A stretch of 64,000 nt of DNA from Ahaetulla prasina. Its lineage: Eukaryota; Chordata; Lepidosauria; Squamata; Colubridae. The stretch lies in NCBI RefSeq assembly GCF_028640845.1, contig NC_080543.1:94663825-94727824 (forward strand), given 5' to 3'. Below, piece by piece: positions 11,612 to 23,474 of this stretch. Below the pieces are notes generated by a model, which worked only from the letters and a program-made list of their open reading frames with translations, had not been told where the DNA came from and searched no databases. A program made the translations under genes and the position numbers. Positions within the stretch are counted from its first letter, which is position 1. Each line of letters opens with the position of its first letter.

Positions 11612-12149
11612 TTTGTTGTTGTTAGTTGCAAAGTCATGTCCGACCCATCGCGACCCCATGGACAACATTCCTCCAGGCCCTCCTGTCCTCTACCATCCTC
11701 TGGAGTCCATTTAAACTCATGCCTACTGCTTCAGTGACTCCATCCAGCCACCTTGTTCTCTGTCATCCCCTTCTTCTTTTGCCCTCAATCTTTCCCAGCA
11801 TTAGGCTCTTCTCCAGTGAGTCCTTCTTTCTCATTAGGTGGCCAAAGTATTTCAGTTTCATCTTCAGGATCTGACCTTCTAAAGAGCAGTCAGGGTTGAT
11901 CTCCTCTAGAACTGACTTGTTTGTTCGTCTTGCAGTCCAAGGGACTCGCAGGAGTCTTCTCCAGCACCAGAGTTCAAAGGCCTCAATTCTTTGGCGCTCA
12001 GCCTTTCTTATGGTCCAACCTTCACAGCCATACATTGCAACTGGGAAAACCATAGCTTTGACTATACGCACTTTTGTTGGCAGAGTGATGTCTCTGCTTT
12101 TTAGTATGCTGTCTAGATTCTTCTCCATTAACCACTTCCAAAATCCCAC
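11612..12149 (-). mobile_element. Bov-B (RTE clade) LINE, 5'-truncated
   Basis: The minus-strand sequence encodes the C-terminal end of a Bov-B polyprotein and runs into the family's typical 3' end (GGGGTCGCGATGGGTCGGAC, next to the GTTGTT-type tail at about 11614). It is 5'-truncated near 12149 and abuts another LINE tail. Confidence 0.9.
11763..12149 (-). pseudogene. Bov-B ORF2 C-terminal fragment
   Basis: The 128-residue frame begins inside the element, so its Met is not a genuine start. Readable family motifs are TLPTKVRIVKAMVFPVAMYGCEGW, whose core is the RTE KAMVFPV...YGCEGW block, then ELWCWRRLLRVPWTARRTN and LKYFGHLMRK. These belong to the region after the reverse-transcriptase palm. 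The catalytic residues and the AP endonuclease are absent because of truncation, so it is not functional. Bov-B is the expected helper of Sauria-type SINEs, copies of which lie at 37477, 46422 and 63084. Confidence 0.88.
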
Positions 12150-12600
12150 ACCAACATTAGTTAGTTTACTTTATTGTCATTGCTCCTCGTACAACAAAAT
12201 TAAACTTTCATACTTGACTGGATCATGGCATGACTAAATCCAGAGAGCAACAGTATAACTCTCATGTTACCTCACAGTTATTCTTTTAAGAAGTTCAAAA
12301 CATTTTTAAAAATCCATCTCATCCTGGGTGCCCTTTTTTTGATTTTTTATCATCTGGCAAACAGTACAAGACAATAAAAACAAGGACAAATAGGCTGAAA
12401 AATAGCTTCTGCATCTTCAGTGTACATTATACATAAAAAAACCCACAAAAACACATCCTTCACATTCTATAAAATTGTATTGAAAACCTCTGAAATTGCA
12501 TTAATATTGCACTATACAGTAGAATTCAGTATAGTTACTGCTCTGGGGTAGAAGCTATGGAAGTTCAGCAAAATGCAATTGAAGAAAATACGTAAGGAAA
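12150..12600 (-). mobile_element. LINE 3' end, Rex1/Tx1-like, old
   Basis: Read on the minus strand, the sequence ends with GAGCAATGACAATAAAGTAA, a terminus typical of CR1/Rex1- or Tx1-type LINEs. Upstream, near 12545-12560, is TTCTACCCCAGAGCAG, resembling the region just after the RT in those families. No intact frame remains. Confidence 0.5.
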
Positions 12601-13737
12601 CTTAATCAGCTGAAATAACAGGAATGATCAAACTTGTTTTATTTTGGTTCTGCACCTGAACCAACAAATTAGAAAGGCTCATTTAGATTATCACGTTAAA
12701 CCTCTGCTCATTTAAAAACTCAAACTGAAGCGTTAAGAGTAATGTTAAGCTAGCCTTAGTGAAAAAGCAATGCTGATCCTGGACTAATTTTAATTATTTA
12801 CTAATCACATAATAGGAAGCAAGTCTCATGGAACATATTTTCTAGAGAAATAAGCAAAAAGTCATATTCTGATTTCTATTCTAGTGGGATACTTTTCAAT
12901 AATTAGAATAAGAATAGATTTTTCAATCAACTTTCTTTTGACTGCACATGAGAAGTTTTGACGAGGAAGTTAGAGAAAGTTTGAGATTTTTATCTTGCCA
13001 AGTAGCATAGCAATTTGCATTTTTATTTCATCTTTATTCTATTTATACCTTGCCTTTTCACCAAGAAACTCTCATAGAAAGATTTCTCCCTTTCTTTTTA
13101 CTGGTTAATGAAGGATGACTGCTACATCACTAAATATAATTAAACTTTGTGCCAAGACATAAAATGTCAGAGTTATTTCTACGAAGTTGAGGTGTTACTG
13201 CTTTAAATGCATGCACAATCTAGGGAAAGGAATATAGGATGAGAGTACAGCATGTTAGAAAACTTCAAGACAAAGCTAAAATATAACTTAAACCAATGTA
13301 AGCATGAAAAAACTCCATCTGCCAAAATAACCTGGATGTCACAAAGTTTGGCCTTTAACTGTAAGATATCTATGCATGACTTATATGTGTCATTTATACC
13401 CCGGCAAAAATTCATGATGGCTTGTGGGCAAAGTAATTAAAACCACTTTATAATTAATGCTAAAATAGACAATAAAACCATGTTACAATTAAAAGTTTGG
13501 TGAAAGAGGGGCATCTCCACAGAGTTTAAACGCTAAGAAAAAGGGAAAAGCAGCTCTCACAAAAGTGTCTTAGCCTGGAAACATAAAAACAGAACCTGTC
13601 CTCTTGCAATCTAGTGAGGCAATTGAGGCCTCTTCCAAGGGGTTTTCCTGGAGATCTTAAAAAGCAATTGGTGGGAAGATGGTGATTTCAACTAAATGAC
13701 CCTGGGATGTTAAAAAAATCAGCATCTGTCCCTTAAC
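12601..13737. other. no gene; short L2-like tail near 13020-13070
   Basis: The segment TTTATACCTTGCCTTTTCAC looks like the reverse strand of an old L2-type 3' end. No other feature was recognised. Confidence 0.35.
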
Positions 13738-13900
13738 TTAACTTAGTTTTCTTGGCAAATTTTCAGAAGTGTTTGCCATTGTTGGCTTCCCAGGGCTGAG
13801 ATACAGTGACTGGCCCAAAGCCACCGATCTGGCTTTGTGCCTAAGATGGGACTACAACACCCAGTCTCCCAGTCTCGTGCTCTTAACATTACTCCAAACT
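13738..13900 (-). mobile_element. tRNA-derived SINE (GTGTAGTGG-head type)
   Basis: On the plus strand it reads GTTTGCCATTG, GGGCTGAGATACAGTGACTGG, CTGGCTTTGTGCCTAAGA and TCTCCCAGTCTCGTGCTC, ending near CTCCAAACTGG. This is the reverse complement of the SINE at 5350-5560. The TTTTCTTGGCAAATTTTC start matches the tail segment of that copy. Confidence 0.65.
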
Positions 13901-14989
13901 GGTCACCATAATATCTTCTAGAAGAAAAGCCTATACTATTTTCAGCAGTGTAACCCAGAGGAAGAGAAGCCATAGATGGATATTTAATAGTGTCTTCCCA
14001 GGTGAGCTCAGCATGAGCACCAAATCACACTTTGAGAGGATTTCCTTCTTAAATCTTGTTCACCTCTGGTCTGTTTTGAATAATGTTTTCAACAATAGTA
14101 CTTCACAAAGTTACTGTTTAAGATAATATTAAAGTCGTTTGCCTGCTGTATTTTAGCAGATTAAACATGGCCTATCTTCTATGTTTTTAAGGAAATGTGT
14201 CTAGTTTTGTTCGTTTTTAAAATTCAAAGTAATCTAAAGCACATGAAACATCCTATACTAACTCTGAATAACTCATCTAAGGGAACATGAAGATTTGGAA
14301 GTGGGTAGGGAATCTGGGTAAATATTAGTGTGATACAAGGTAGAGCTTAGCAATGTTCAGATTGCTAAGCATAGTGTCAGGCTTCACACCAGGGCTCAGC
14401 AGTAAATCACAGGTCTCTAGACACTTAATCCTAAATTCAGCTGCTGGCTGAATTTGAAGAATGTCTCAGCTAGAATGACATCTTTATCATAGACAAGAAT
14501 GAAGCCTCAAACACAGCAGTTGATTGCTGAGTCTCTCTCTCCCTCTTTCTTTCTCATATTATTCTCCAGAGTTTGAAGAGAAGGATTTCTCCTCCTACCT
14601 GTTCAAATTAATGGATAAGTTGCTTGTTGGATTTAGGTAGCAACTGAGATAAGTCTACATTTTCTCCAGACTGAGAACTGCTAGTTCATATCTCCCTGCA
14701 CCCTAAGCCCTTACAATTGCAGTCCATTAAAAACCAAAGCAATTCCCTTTTTAAGTTATTGAAGCAAGGGTCTTTCACAAAGGAATGGAGAACTACTTCT
14801 AGCTTCACTGAACTGCGTAATGAGATGATCACAATTCTAATCACAAGAGAAGGAAGAATGAATTGTACTTATATATCCTATTATGTTAGGTGTTTCGTGG
14901 CCTAGGGGAGCCAGGAGTTCAGTGAAAATGTCTTCTGTCTCCTAAATTAGTGGTTATTTCTGTGAAAAATTGGAAGTACATTTAATGTA
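13901..14989. other. no feature recognised
   Basis: Unique-looking sequence; no repeat termini or coding domains were recognised. Confidence 0.45.
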
Positions 14990-15056
14990 TTTTGTATAGC
15001 AGGGGATAGGACAATTGACTAGCATATAAAATGAGAGCAAATCCCATTTCTTACTA

Positions 15057-15096
15057 GCACCGATGATGTTGCCTAGTTTGGTAATGAAATGTCTGC
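15057..15096 (+). ncRNA. hammerhead-ribozyme-like motif B, copy 1
   Basis: A CCGATGA segment (15060-15066; core consensus CUGAUGA with one change) is followed by one extra T and a 6-bp stem GTTGCC/GGTAAT around the loop TAGTTT. Then come GAAA (15086-15089), T and GTC. A 3-bp stem I (GCA/TGC) closes it. The extra base after the core and the G.U pairs make activity doubtful. Copies recur near 15860, 16663 and 27046. Confidence 0.4.
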
Positions 15097-15868
15097 AAGA
15101 AAATAACCAAGTTAGAGAACACCAACTAAAGTTCTTCAGAACATCCCAATTTAAACCAAAAGACCCAGCAGACCCAGAAGACAAAACATGAATCATCTAC
15201 AATATAGAACAGTGATGTCTAACCTTTTTGCCATCGCGTGCCAGGAGGATTGGGGGGCGGTCTTGAGTGTGTGTGCCCATACTCATAATTCTATGTGCCC
15301 CACCCTCATGCATGAGCGCATGACCACCCCTCCCCACTTCCTCCACCCCTGGCATGCGATGGCCTGGTAGCCTATTTTTCTCTCTCACCTGGCTCCAGAA
15401 CCTTTCTACGAGTCTGGGGAGGGCGAAAACGGTCTTCCCCATCCCTCGGGATGTCCTCTGGAGGCTGAAAACGGCCCATTTGTCATCTTCTGGTGGGACC
15501 AGAAGGCCCGTTTTTTGCTATCCCTAGCCTCTAGGGCCTCTCTAGAAGTCTGGAGAAGGGCGAAAATGGCTCTGGAGCCAGGTGAGAGAGAAAAACGGGC
15601 CTTCCCCACCACTCCCCGAGGCCCTCCATAGGCAGGAAACAGCCTGTTTCCCTATTTCTGGTGGTCCCAGAAGGCCGAAAATCAGCTGGCCAGTGCACCA
15701 GATTGGGTAAACAATAACCCAATCAAGGAAGCCCTAGCTCAGACAAATCAAGTCACAGTAAATAGCAGCCTAATCAAGGAAACATCAAGTCCATTCCCAT
15801 CAACATTGACAGGATAAGTCATTAGCATATAAAATGAGAGCAAATTCCACTCCTTACTAGCACTTATG
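15066..15868. repeat. 803-bp tandem duplication, unit 1
   Basis: Every position matches the position 803 bases downstream, with about three substitutions noticed by eye (for example 15217, 15449 and 15470). The unit holds a hammerhead-like motif at its left edge, flanking repeat sequence, a truncated hAT element (15210-15698) and unclassified repeat sequence up to the next hammerhead-like motif. Confidence 0.93.
15210..15698 (+). mobile_element. hAT element, 3'-truncated
   Basis: It starts CAGTGATGTCTAACCTTTTT, the inverted match of the 3' end of the element at 29788-31401. It shares that element's internal blocks (GCCATCGCGTGCCAGGA, ATTCTATGTGCCCCACCC, GGCCCTCCATAG). It stops at CAGCTGGCCAGTGCA without a right terminus. 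A duplicate lies at 16013-16501 inside the second tandem unit. Confidence 0.75.
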
Positions 15869-16671
15869 ATGTTGCCTAGTTTGGTAATGAAATGTCTGCA
15901 AGAAAATAACCAAGTTAGAGAACACCAACTAAAGTTCTTCAGAACATCCCAATTTAAACCAAAAGACCCAGCAGACCCAGAAGACAAAACATGAATCATC
16001 TACAATATAGAACAGTGATGCCTAACCTTTTTGCCATCGCGTGCCAGGAGGATTGGGGGGCGGTCTTGAGTGTGTGTGCCCATACTCATAATTCTATGTG
16101 CCCCACCCTCATGCATGAGCGCATGACCACCCCTCCCCACTTCCTCCACCCCTGGCATGCGATGGCCTGGTAGCCTATTTTTCTCTCTCACCTGGCTCCA
16201 GAACCTTTCTACGAGTCTGGGGAGGGCGAAAACGGTCTTCCCCATCCCTCGGGCTGTCCTCTGGAGGCTGAAAATGGCCCATTTGTCATCTTCTGGTGGG
16301 ACCAGAAGGCCCGTTTTTTGCTATCCCTAGCCTCTAGGGCCTCTCTAGAAGTCTGGAGAAGGGCGAAAATGGCTCTGGAGCCAGGTGAGAGAGAAAAACG
16401 GGCCTTCCCCACCACTCCCCGAGGCCCTCCATAGGCAGGAAACAGCCTGTTTCCCTATTTCTGGTGGTCCCAGAAGGCCGAAAATCAGCTGGCCAGTGCA
16501 CCAGATTGGGTAAACAATAACCCAATCAAGGAAGCCCTAGCTCAGACAAATCAAGTCACAGTAAATAGCAGCCTAATCAAGGAAACATCAAGTCCATTCC
16601 CATCAACATTGACAGGATAAGTCATTAGCATATAAAATGAGAGCAAATTCCACTCCTTACTAGCACTTATG
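15869..16671. repeat. 803-bp tandem duplication, unit 2
   Basis: This is the second copy of the 15066-15868 unit. The 62 bp just before each unit boundary (15807-15868 and 16610-16671) are identical, whereas those before unit 1 (15004-15065) differ at several sites. The pattern suggests unequal exchange between the left and right direct repeats of one ancestral element. Confidence 0.93.
16013..16501 (+). mobile_element. hAT element, duplicated truncated copy
   Basis: Carried in the second 803-bp unit. It is identical to 15210-15698 except for three base differences seen by eye. Confidence 0.75.
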
Positions 16672-16800
16672 ATGTTATTCAGTTTGGTAATGAAATGTCT
16701 GCATGAAAACAACCAAGTTCAGTGAACACCAAGGACCCTAAAGTTCCCAACTCTGAGCTACAAATATTCTCTTCTGTCAAGACACAGTATTACAATGCAA
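16646..16800. repeat. third partial flank of the tandem repeat, family of 27020-27180
   Basis: After the second unit the sequence follows the hammerhead-like repeat a third time (TTTGGTAATGAAATGTCTGC at 16682). It then continues through ACCAAGTTCAGTGAACACC and GAGCTACAAATATTCTCTTC, the downstream part also present at 27084-27150. It is an unclassified interspersed repeat common to both places. Confidence 0.6.
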
Positions 16801-19800
16801 GTTCTCCCTTTTGTACATATGTGTGACAACTTTAACAAGCATACACAAAAGGATGCACTTGCATCTCAAGCCCATCTTGGGCTTTGAATCCATCTTCCTC
16901 ACTGCCAACACCACTATCTTTGATTTTGATCTTCCTGTTATTTCCTGTTCTGTCTTTTGACTTTGGAAGACAGGAAAGTTTAGTCAAAGTTTTAGCATCA
17001 CATAGAGGCACTGAGGTGATATTCATCAGAGATAGTATATTATATCTAATGTTTGCAATGGAATAGTCCAGAGAACTACAATGACTGAATTGTTTTACAA
17101 TGGTTCTAAAAAAATGCTGTTTTGTCAAGTTATTTCAGTACATTTTTCCAGCAGGAGGAAATAGTCCAACAAGGTGATCAGGCTTGTAGTGACAACATGA
17201 GACTGCTACTAAAAGCTGCTCCAGATTTGCCTGATAAAATTTACAAGCTTGCTCAGGCAAAATGGGGAATAATCTGGAATAAATTCTGAGAGTTGGCTAA
17301 ACCTATGAGTCTAACCATCTGTCAAAACTATCAATCAATCAGAGCAGGTCTGCAATTGGCAAATGTTTTTTGCTCATTTGTAAGTTCTGGCAAGACATGT
17401 AATATATGTTCTTTTTATGTGTGTTAGTAAAATTGTGTATTTTTATCCTTTACTTTCAGTTTGTAGCCTTTTAAAATGGAAACAGATTTTGAGGGAGTGG
17501 GTGGGTAGGAGATTGCAAGAGAAAAACTTATTTCCAATGCTGATAAAATTAAACCTAAGTAAACCTAAAATGGTTGCCTAGCTGGCTGAAGAGGAGGGGA
17601 GGGAGAGAGGGAGATATGACAAATAGATAAGAATTTACTATTGAAGTATTTGTTTCTTGCACAGCACTACTACAGTGAAATCACTACTTTTATTCATGGG
17701 GATGTTGATTACAGTATCAAAACTTTGAGAACAACTGGTTTAATGCTTTATCATTGCCATAAAAATGAGGAAGAACAGGCACAAGAAGAGAAAAGGTTAT
17801 TAGTATTCTGAAAAATAAATCTGTACGGTAGTCTTTTTTTCCAAAAAAATGCAAAAGAAACATTTCAAACATTTTTCTCAGAAAATTTCCATCCAGTTTC
17901 TAAAATTTCTATTTCAGATGGAAACCTCCAGATTTCAGTACTCTTTCTCAATCCGTATTAATTACAGATAAATAATAAAAATACACCAAAATCAATAACA
18001 ACAACAATAACATCCAACAATCACAATCAATGCACTGAAAGCCAAACATCATGTCTGGAAGTTGCTGGATTCTTTTTGATATTGGGAAATTATTACAATT
18101 TATTTAGGAATTTATTTCATTTAATTTATTTCAATTTATTTCATCTTGGGCCTTCCACTTCTATATCTAAGTCGTGTAAAATGCTAATTCATTAATGTGG
18201 TAGATACAGTTTCAATTTTAATGTTCCATATTCTCCTGTTTTATCAGATTTTTAATTGGTTCTACACAAGAATTGAAGCAAATTGATTTCTATTCTGCAC
18301 TTAAATGCTCTTACCACGTTTGTTAGTCCTTTGAGTCTTTTTCTCATGACTTCAAAGTGGTGTGTGTGTCCCCCCCCAAAGGAAATCATATCATCCTCAT
18401 CTCCTTGGAATTATATGATTCTTTGTTTGGCCTGGCATTTTTAAGGTAAGTCATTTATTTAGTGAGCAAGTTATTATGGAAGCTATGCTAACTATACAAT
18501 TTTGTACTATACAGCTCTTTGTTAGGGTAATTACTATTGGTGTTTCTTACTTCATTAAGCAACTATTTTTGTCATGAAATATTCAGTGGAAATATAAAAT
18601 TATCACAGAAATTGCAGGAGCTTTATCATGATTGAGGATAAATAAATGATTTTTTTCCCGTTAGAACTGTTATATTTGCTTTATTAACAATTTCAACAGT
18701 GTTTTACTGTATGAATTATTAGGACTTGAAGACTTGGCAGGGTTTGTGCCTTGTGCTTGCTCTACAGGTCAGCACCAAATATTTGAGGACAGATTCATTT
18801 TTGCAATAACATTCTGGGATCAGTTTTTCTTTTATTAAATGTTCACTGAAATTAAGAGACTGGAATTGAAAACAACAACAACAAAGCTTGAGGCTACTGG
18901 ACAAATACATACAAGTGAAAATATATTTTTGTAATATTTTACTTTGCCATTTTTTCTCTATACTGGTGATACATTCTGTTGCTTTTTAGTGCCTTGTTTT
19001 AAGCATTCTTTGAATGATTTATACCTCTTGACATCAGCCTAAAAACTAATTCATTGTTGGACATATTAAAATACCATAAATAAATAACACACAAACAGCC
19101 TATGATTGGGAAATACTGAATAGTATATAGCCAGTTAATGAGGACCACAATTTTTTCTTTGATCTGGAAGATGCAACCTGATGTAAGGATGCTTCAGGGA
19201 AGAAACAGGTGCCATTACTCTACCTGAATTTGTAAGATCTCCTAGGATTATATAGTATGCCTTTTCTCAAATGGGCTCTTTGAGCCATGAATTTATACTG
19301 CGCTGAATATTAATTGGGACAAACAGAATGAACCAGCCAAAAAAAGGCAAGCTCAACCAGGAGAGACTGTTAGACAAACATTTTGATACCAAGATACAGG
19401 GGAGGAGAACTGTCCTGTTTTCATTACTTTCTTGTCAGCTAGTGGGAAACATGGGATATCAAAGTCAGCATGATGCAGGATACACAGATGTTAAGCAGGT
19501 GGCTGTTGTGTGAGGAGCAGAATGTGCTGACGTTCCTGGGGTGACCATCAATCTAGCTGCTATGCGCTTACACAATCTTAGCTATTGAGCACATCTTGAA
19601 AGATTGTTTCCTGATGAAGAATAGTAAAATGGAGGTGATTGATTGGGTAAGAAGAAGACCTAACCCTAGTGTCTTCTGTCCCCTTGAATTTAGTTTAGAA
19701 ATGAGAGCGGGATTGCCGATGAACCCAATGTGTCACACAAGTAGATATTAGTAGGCAATAAGAACTACAGTGGATCATTTCTTGATTGCACAGCATTCCA

Positions 19801-20160
19801 ACACTTGTTAGCTTCCTTTAATTAAAGTAAAATTCCCATGATTCCTGATGAGCCCTTTGCAAGGCTATGGTATTGAATTTGTAGTCCGGCACCTCTAAGG
19901 CACCAAATTGAGAAAGACTGGGTTAAACTCATTGATTAACCCTGATTAACTTTATGTACAGTATATATTGGAAAGTCTTACTCCTCTATTTTTAATCAAC
20001 AAGTGGGTAGTTGAAGAGTTCATTCCTAAACTAAATTACATTGGAGTAATTATGATTAAAATCAGTAGGATTTTCTTCTAAGTAAATATACATAAATTTT
20101 TACTATGTTCCATCCTTATTTTGGGTCTATACAAACAGTTTCTGCAGAATAAAAATAAAG
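16801..20160. other. no gene recognised
   Basis: AT-rich sequence with frames shorter than 100 codons and no domain. A decayed short-MITE relative may lie at about 19840-19925 (GATTCCTGATGAGCC ... TTTGTAGTCCGGCA). Fragments at 20055-20095 resemble the GTAGGATTTTCTTCTAAGTA repeat discussed at 28200-28330. Confidence 0.4.
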
Positions 20161-21718
20161 CTCTACTAATTCATTAATGGAGCATAAATAGGTACACTGG
20201 TATTAGATTTCAGAGCTTTTGAATTCAAGTTTAAAAGCATTTTCTCAAATGCACTAACAGTTTGGAGAGAAAGAGTGGTATAGATTGCAAGCAAGATTTC
20301 ATTCTGGCATCTAAATTTACTTCTGTTATTAGCACTCTGAAAATTGATGACCCTCATCTCCTAGAATTTTCACTTTTTTGATTTACCACTTTTTCATCCC
20401 TATCCAGATGGCCAAGCAGGAGGCAAACTCATCTTTCCTTTGTTAATGCCTGTGATCAAGTATCTTAATGATTTCAAGGAATAGTGACAAATCTTTTCTC
20501 CCCCACCCCACTCGGCCTCCTACGTGCATTGCTTTGTTAAACTGTTTTCCAGAGTCTCTGAATGCTCAAATATCAGTTCAGGATTTACTGTACAATCCTT
20601 TGACTATTATACTGTGAAGTCAAATAAATTCTGTTCAGTGGGGTTTATTCCCAGCCAGGTGAGACACATAGAATGTTCTAGATACAAATAGTTTAATGGT
20701 GGGAGAAATAGAAAAATGTGAAACATTCATGAGTCTAGATCATCACTTCTCAATTCAGCCACAAGATGTGTAGACATCATCTTCCAGAATTCTTCAGCAA
20801 GCCATGGAAGTTAAATCCATGCAACTTAAAGTGGCCAAGTTTGAGAAATTCTAAGCCAGCTTCCCAGATCTAAAACCTTTTCAACTCTCAGCAATTCCCC
20901 AATACAGAGGAGACTTTAAACAAGCTGTGATGATGATTAAAAATAATTAAGATTGTTGTTCAAAACAAAATGGCAGGAAAGGCAGATGATGAACTTATCC
21001 CTAAATGTACATAGGATTGTTATTACAGTTGCATTTTGCTTCAAACCCTTCAGAATATATTCAATAGGCACTATAGGTTTGTAGAAAACAACTTTATTTG
21101 ACTTTTTTCTAAATGTTGAGTGATAGCCAGCAATCAGTCACTACTGATAGTTAAAACTAATAGGTACGTGGGATGTGAGAAGAAAACAACTTTAGCAACT
21201 GCCTGGAAATGGAAGAATGGTCTCTGAAGCTGAGTAACTACAGAGTTACTGAGATCACGCATGAGATTTACATCTTATTTATTTAATCATCTAACTCAGT
21301 TATGATTCTGGACAGCATACAATATGACATAATTTAAAATAATGAAATACAAAACAATACCATCACCTTCACCACCCCCAGAAAACAGATGTCTGGGAAA
21401 ATAGCACAAGTTCTAACAACTACATCATCCCACAAGGAGTATATCACTCACTGTAGCCTAAAGCCTGGGGTAAGAATCAGGTTTTAAATCTTGTTTAAAT
21501 AAAATTAGTGGGAGCCATACTGGAGATATCATTGCCTCTGTCTGATGAGAACTGCCAGAAACTATGGATGATTCATCAAGATCAAAGACCAGAGTATAAC
21601 AGCCATCTATAAATAAGTTAATAACTAACCTCCATGTAGCAAGTCATATTTGGCCCAGTAAATAACAGTAACCTAGTTGCTCAACAAAAGATGATGTGGA
21701 ACGGAATATGCAAGAGAT
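20161..21718. other. no gene; decayed repeats
   Basis: A degraded short-MITE relative is at about 20740-20860. A GTTCAGTGGGGTTTATTCCC fragment (about 20634-20655) matches the repeat at 28200-28330. A possible reverse L2-type tail is at about 21275-21360. None is complete. Confidence 0.35.
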
Positions 21719-22084
21719 CAGTGATGGTGAACCTTTTCGGCACCAAGTGCCCAAACCAGAACACGTGTGCATGTGCATGCACTGAAGCACCAGAAACCCG
21801 AAGACCATCTGGATGGTGTGCACATGCCTGGTTTTTGGCCATCTTTGGGCCGCTTTCAGCCCATTTTGGGGGCCATTTTCAGGCTGGTTTTCGGGCTGTT
21901 TTCCAGGCCGTTATCTGGCCATTTTTTGGGCCATTTTTTGGTGCTCTGGCACCCACGAAGACCAGCTGGCCAGCACTCATGTGTGCACAGGAAACCAGAA
22001 GAGTAGCTGGCGATGGCACACGTGCCCACAGAGAGGCCTCTGTGTGCCACCTCTGGCAAGCGTGCCATAGGTTCACCATCATGG
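21719..22084. mobile_element. hAT MITE (CAGTGATGGTGAACC family)
   Basis: Left end CAGTGATGGTGAACCTTTT and right end ATAGGTTCACCATCATGG are inverted repeats. The interior is GC-rich with repeated GGCCATTTT/GGGCC blocks (about 21840-21940). The 8-bp flanks (CAAGAGAT and CAAAGACA) match only partly. Overlapping frames here are by-products of the low-complexity interior. It appears related to the elements at 15210 and 29788. Confidence 0.75.
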
Positions 22085-22799
22085 CAAAGACAATATATGT
22101 GCAATGTCTCTTTTGGAAGAAATAATTGGATCCTCACACAGTTGACTTCCCTGAAGGCTGAGCTCAACTCTTGGCAGGAAATGTGTCAGTGGGTATGAGT
22201 GAGTTATGTATGTTTGTATTTTTAAAAAAACTTGAAGCTTTATTGTTGCTGAATCTCAGTTCTTCTGCCGCTCATTGCATAAGATTAAACTATCTTTCCA
22301 GAGACTTTTAGTCATGTCCACCCCCATATGGCAAGGTGCAAGCTGTAATTCTGGTAGTAAGGGAAAGCAAAGACCATGATCTTAAAGCTACATTCCCATG
22401 TAATTTTAGGAATTCTCTCAATCTTACGTTGATTGACGTAAAATCAATGCAAAAGTGTAATGAATCCTCTATAGAGTGAGGATGGGGGAGGCGGTTGATG
22501 GTTCAGAAAAAAACAAAGAACAAGTTAATAATTCAATTGCTTCTTTTGTGCATGTGGACAGATATTCCCCAAAGGCATAATTCTCCTTGTAGTTATGGTA
22601 AAAGTTAATAAAAGAATCTTAAATTAAGGTGCAGCTGTAACACTTTAATCACATCAGATGAGATACTCACTGAATAAAAGATTCAGCAGATAACCTCATA
22701 ATATTCCAATATTTGTGAATATGGAATTGCTCGTTTCTTCAATGGCAGTGTTTTCTGATTGTGTTAATCTAATTTTTTTTCTTTGTAGTCAGCATGGTT
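22085..22799. other. no feature recognised
   Basis: AT-rich unique-looking sequence without readable domains or repeat termini. Confidence 0.45.
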
Positions 22800-23250
22800 G
22801 ATGGTTCACCTAGCCAGATTGACACCATTGGCCAGAAGTACTTTTGGGAGTGTAGTTTTTAAGTACTATATATGATTGTCTTATAATACGGTATGTAAGT
22901 ACCTTATAGCATTGGCATTTGCAGAAGCCTATTAAGCATCTACAGATAAAGAATAAGGCCTCTGATTCATCTGTGGTTATACAGTATTCCCGGAATGTTG
23001 CACTCTGCAAAGTTGCTCCAAAGGAATGCAAGCAACCCATGCATAAAAGCTCACTCATCATCTTCAGGCTGGTGCTTTCAGCTTCATGCTTGTGTGAGCT
23101 TTGCTCACACAAGCACGAAGCCAAAAGCACCAGCCTGAAGATGATAAGTGAGACCTCGTCGAAATGTCGCCAGGATATGCCAAGACCTACATACCTATAC
23201 CCCTGAAAACCTACGAAAACAAATACATATATGTGAGTGTGTATACACAC
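22800..23250 (+). mobile_element. unclassified retroelement-like repeat with ribozyme-like inverted repeat
   Basis: The segment contains a 50-bp inverted repeat (left arm about 23050-23098, right arm about 23101-23152) around the hammerhead-like motif at 23133-23170. Its 3' side reads GCCAGGATATGCCAAGACC and ends CCTACGAAAACAAATA. The layout recalls Penelope-like element termini, which are known to carry hammerhead ribozymes, but no reverse transcriptase or GIY-YIG domain is present, so the assignment is inference. Confidence 0.4.
23133..23170 (+). ncRNA. hammerhead-ribozyme-like motif C
   Basis: CTGAAGA (23135-23141) is followed by an extra T, a stem GATAAG/CTCGTC (one A.C mismatch, one U.G) around the loop TGAGAC, then GAAA (23161-23164), T and GTC. 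Stem I is at most 2 bp. The order of parts equals that of motifs A (42726) and B (15057), although the surrounding repeat is unrelated. Confidence 0.4.
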
Positions 23251-23474
23251 ACACTTTACTTCCATAAGGAACTAAGCAAATTTACATTCCAATCTTGACT
23301 CAGGTTAGTAATGCTGTCAAAATCCTGTCTCACTGACTGACACCATCAGTCTGGATAAGGATGGTAATTATTATTATTATTATTTTATTTACACAAAATG
23401 ACAGTATACACAGCAAACGAGATAACTATGCTGGATTTCGTATCACAGATCATAGTCGAACACTTCCCAAGCGT

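Noticed and set aside
11896..12237. Plus-strand 113-codon frame
   Set aside because: It is antisense to the Bov-B coding fragment, which has recognisable RTE motifs on the minus strand.
15188..16525. Paired sets of short frames on both strands
   Set aside because: They repeat exactly every 803 bp because of the tandem duplication and lie over a truncated hAT element, so they are not a gene family.
21691..22167. Overlapping Phe/Trp/Gly-rich frames of 67-144 codons
   Set aside because: They cross the GC-rich interior of a hAT MITE with visible inverted termini; no domain is present.
22810..23265. 151-codon minus-strand frame
   Set aside because: It spans an inverted repeat and unclassified repeat sequence. 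No reverse-transcriptase or nuclease motif could be read, so it is not annotated as a gene.
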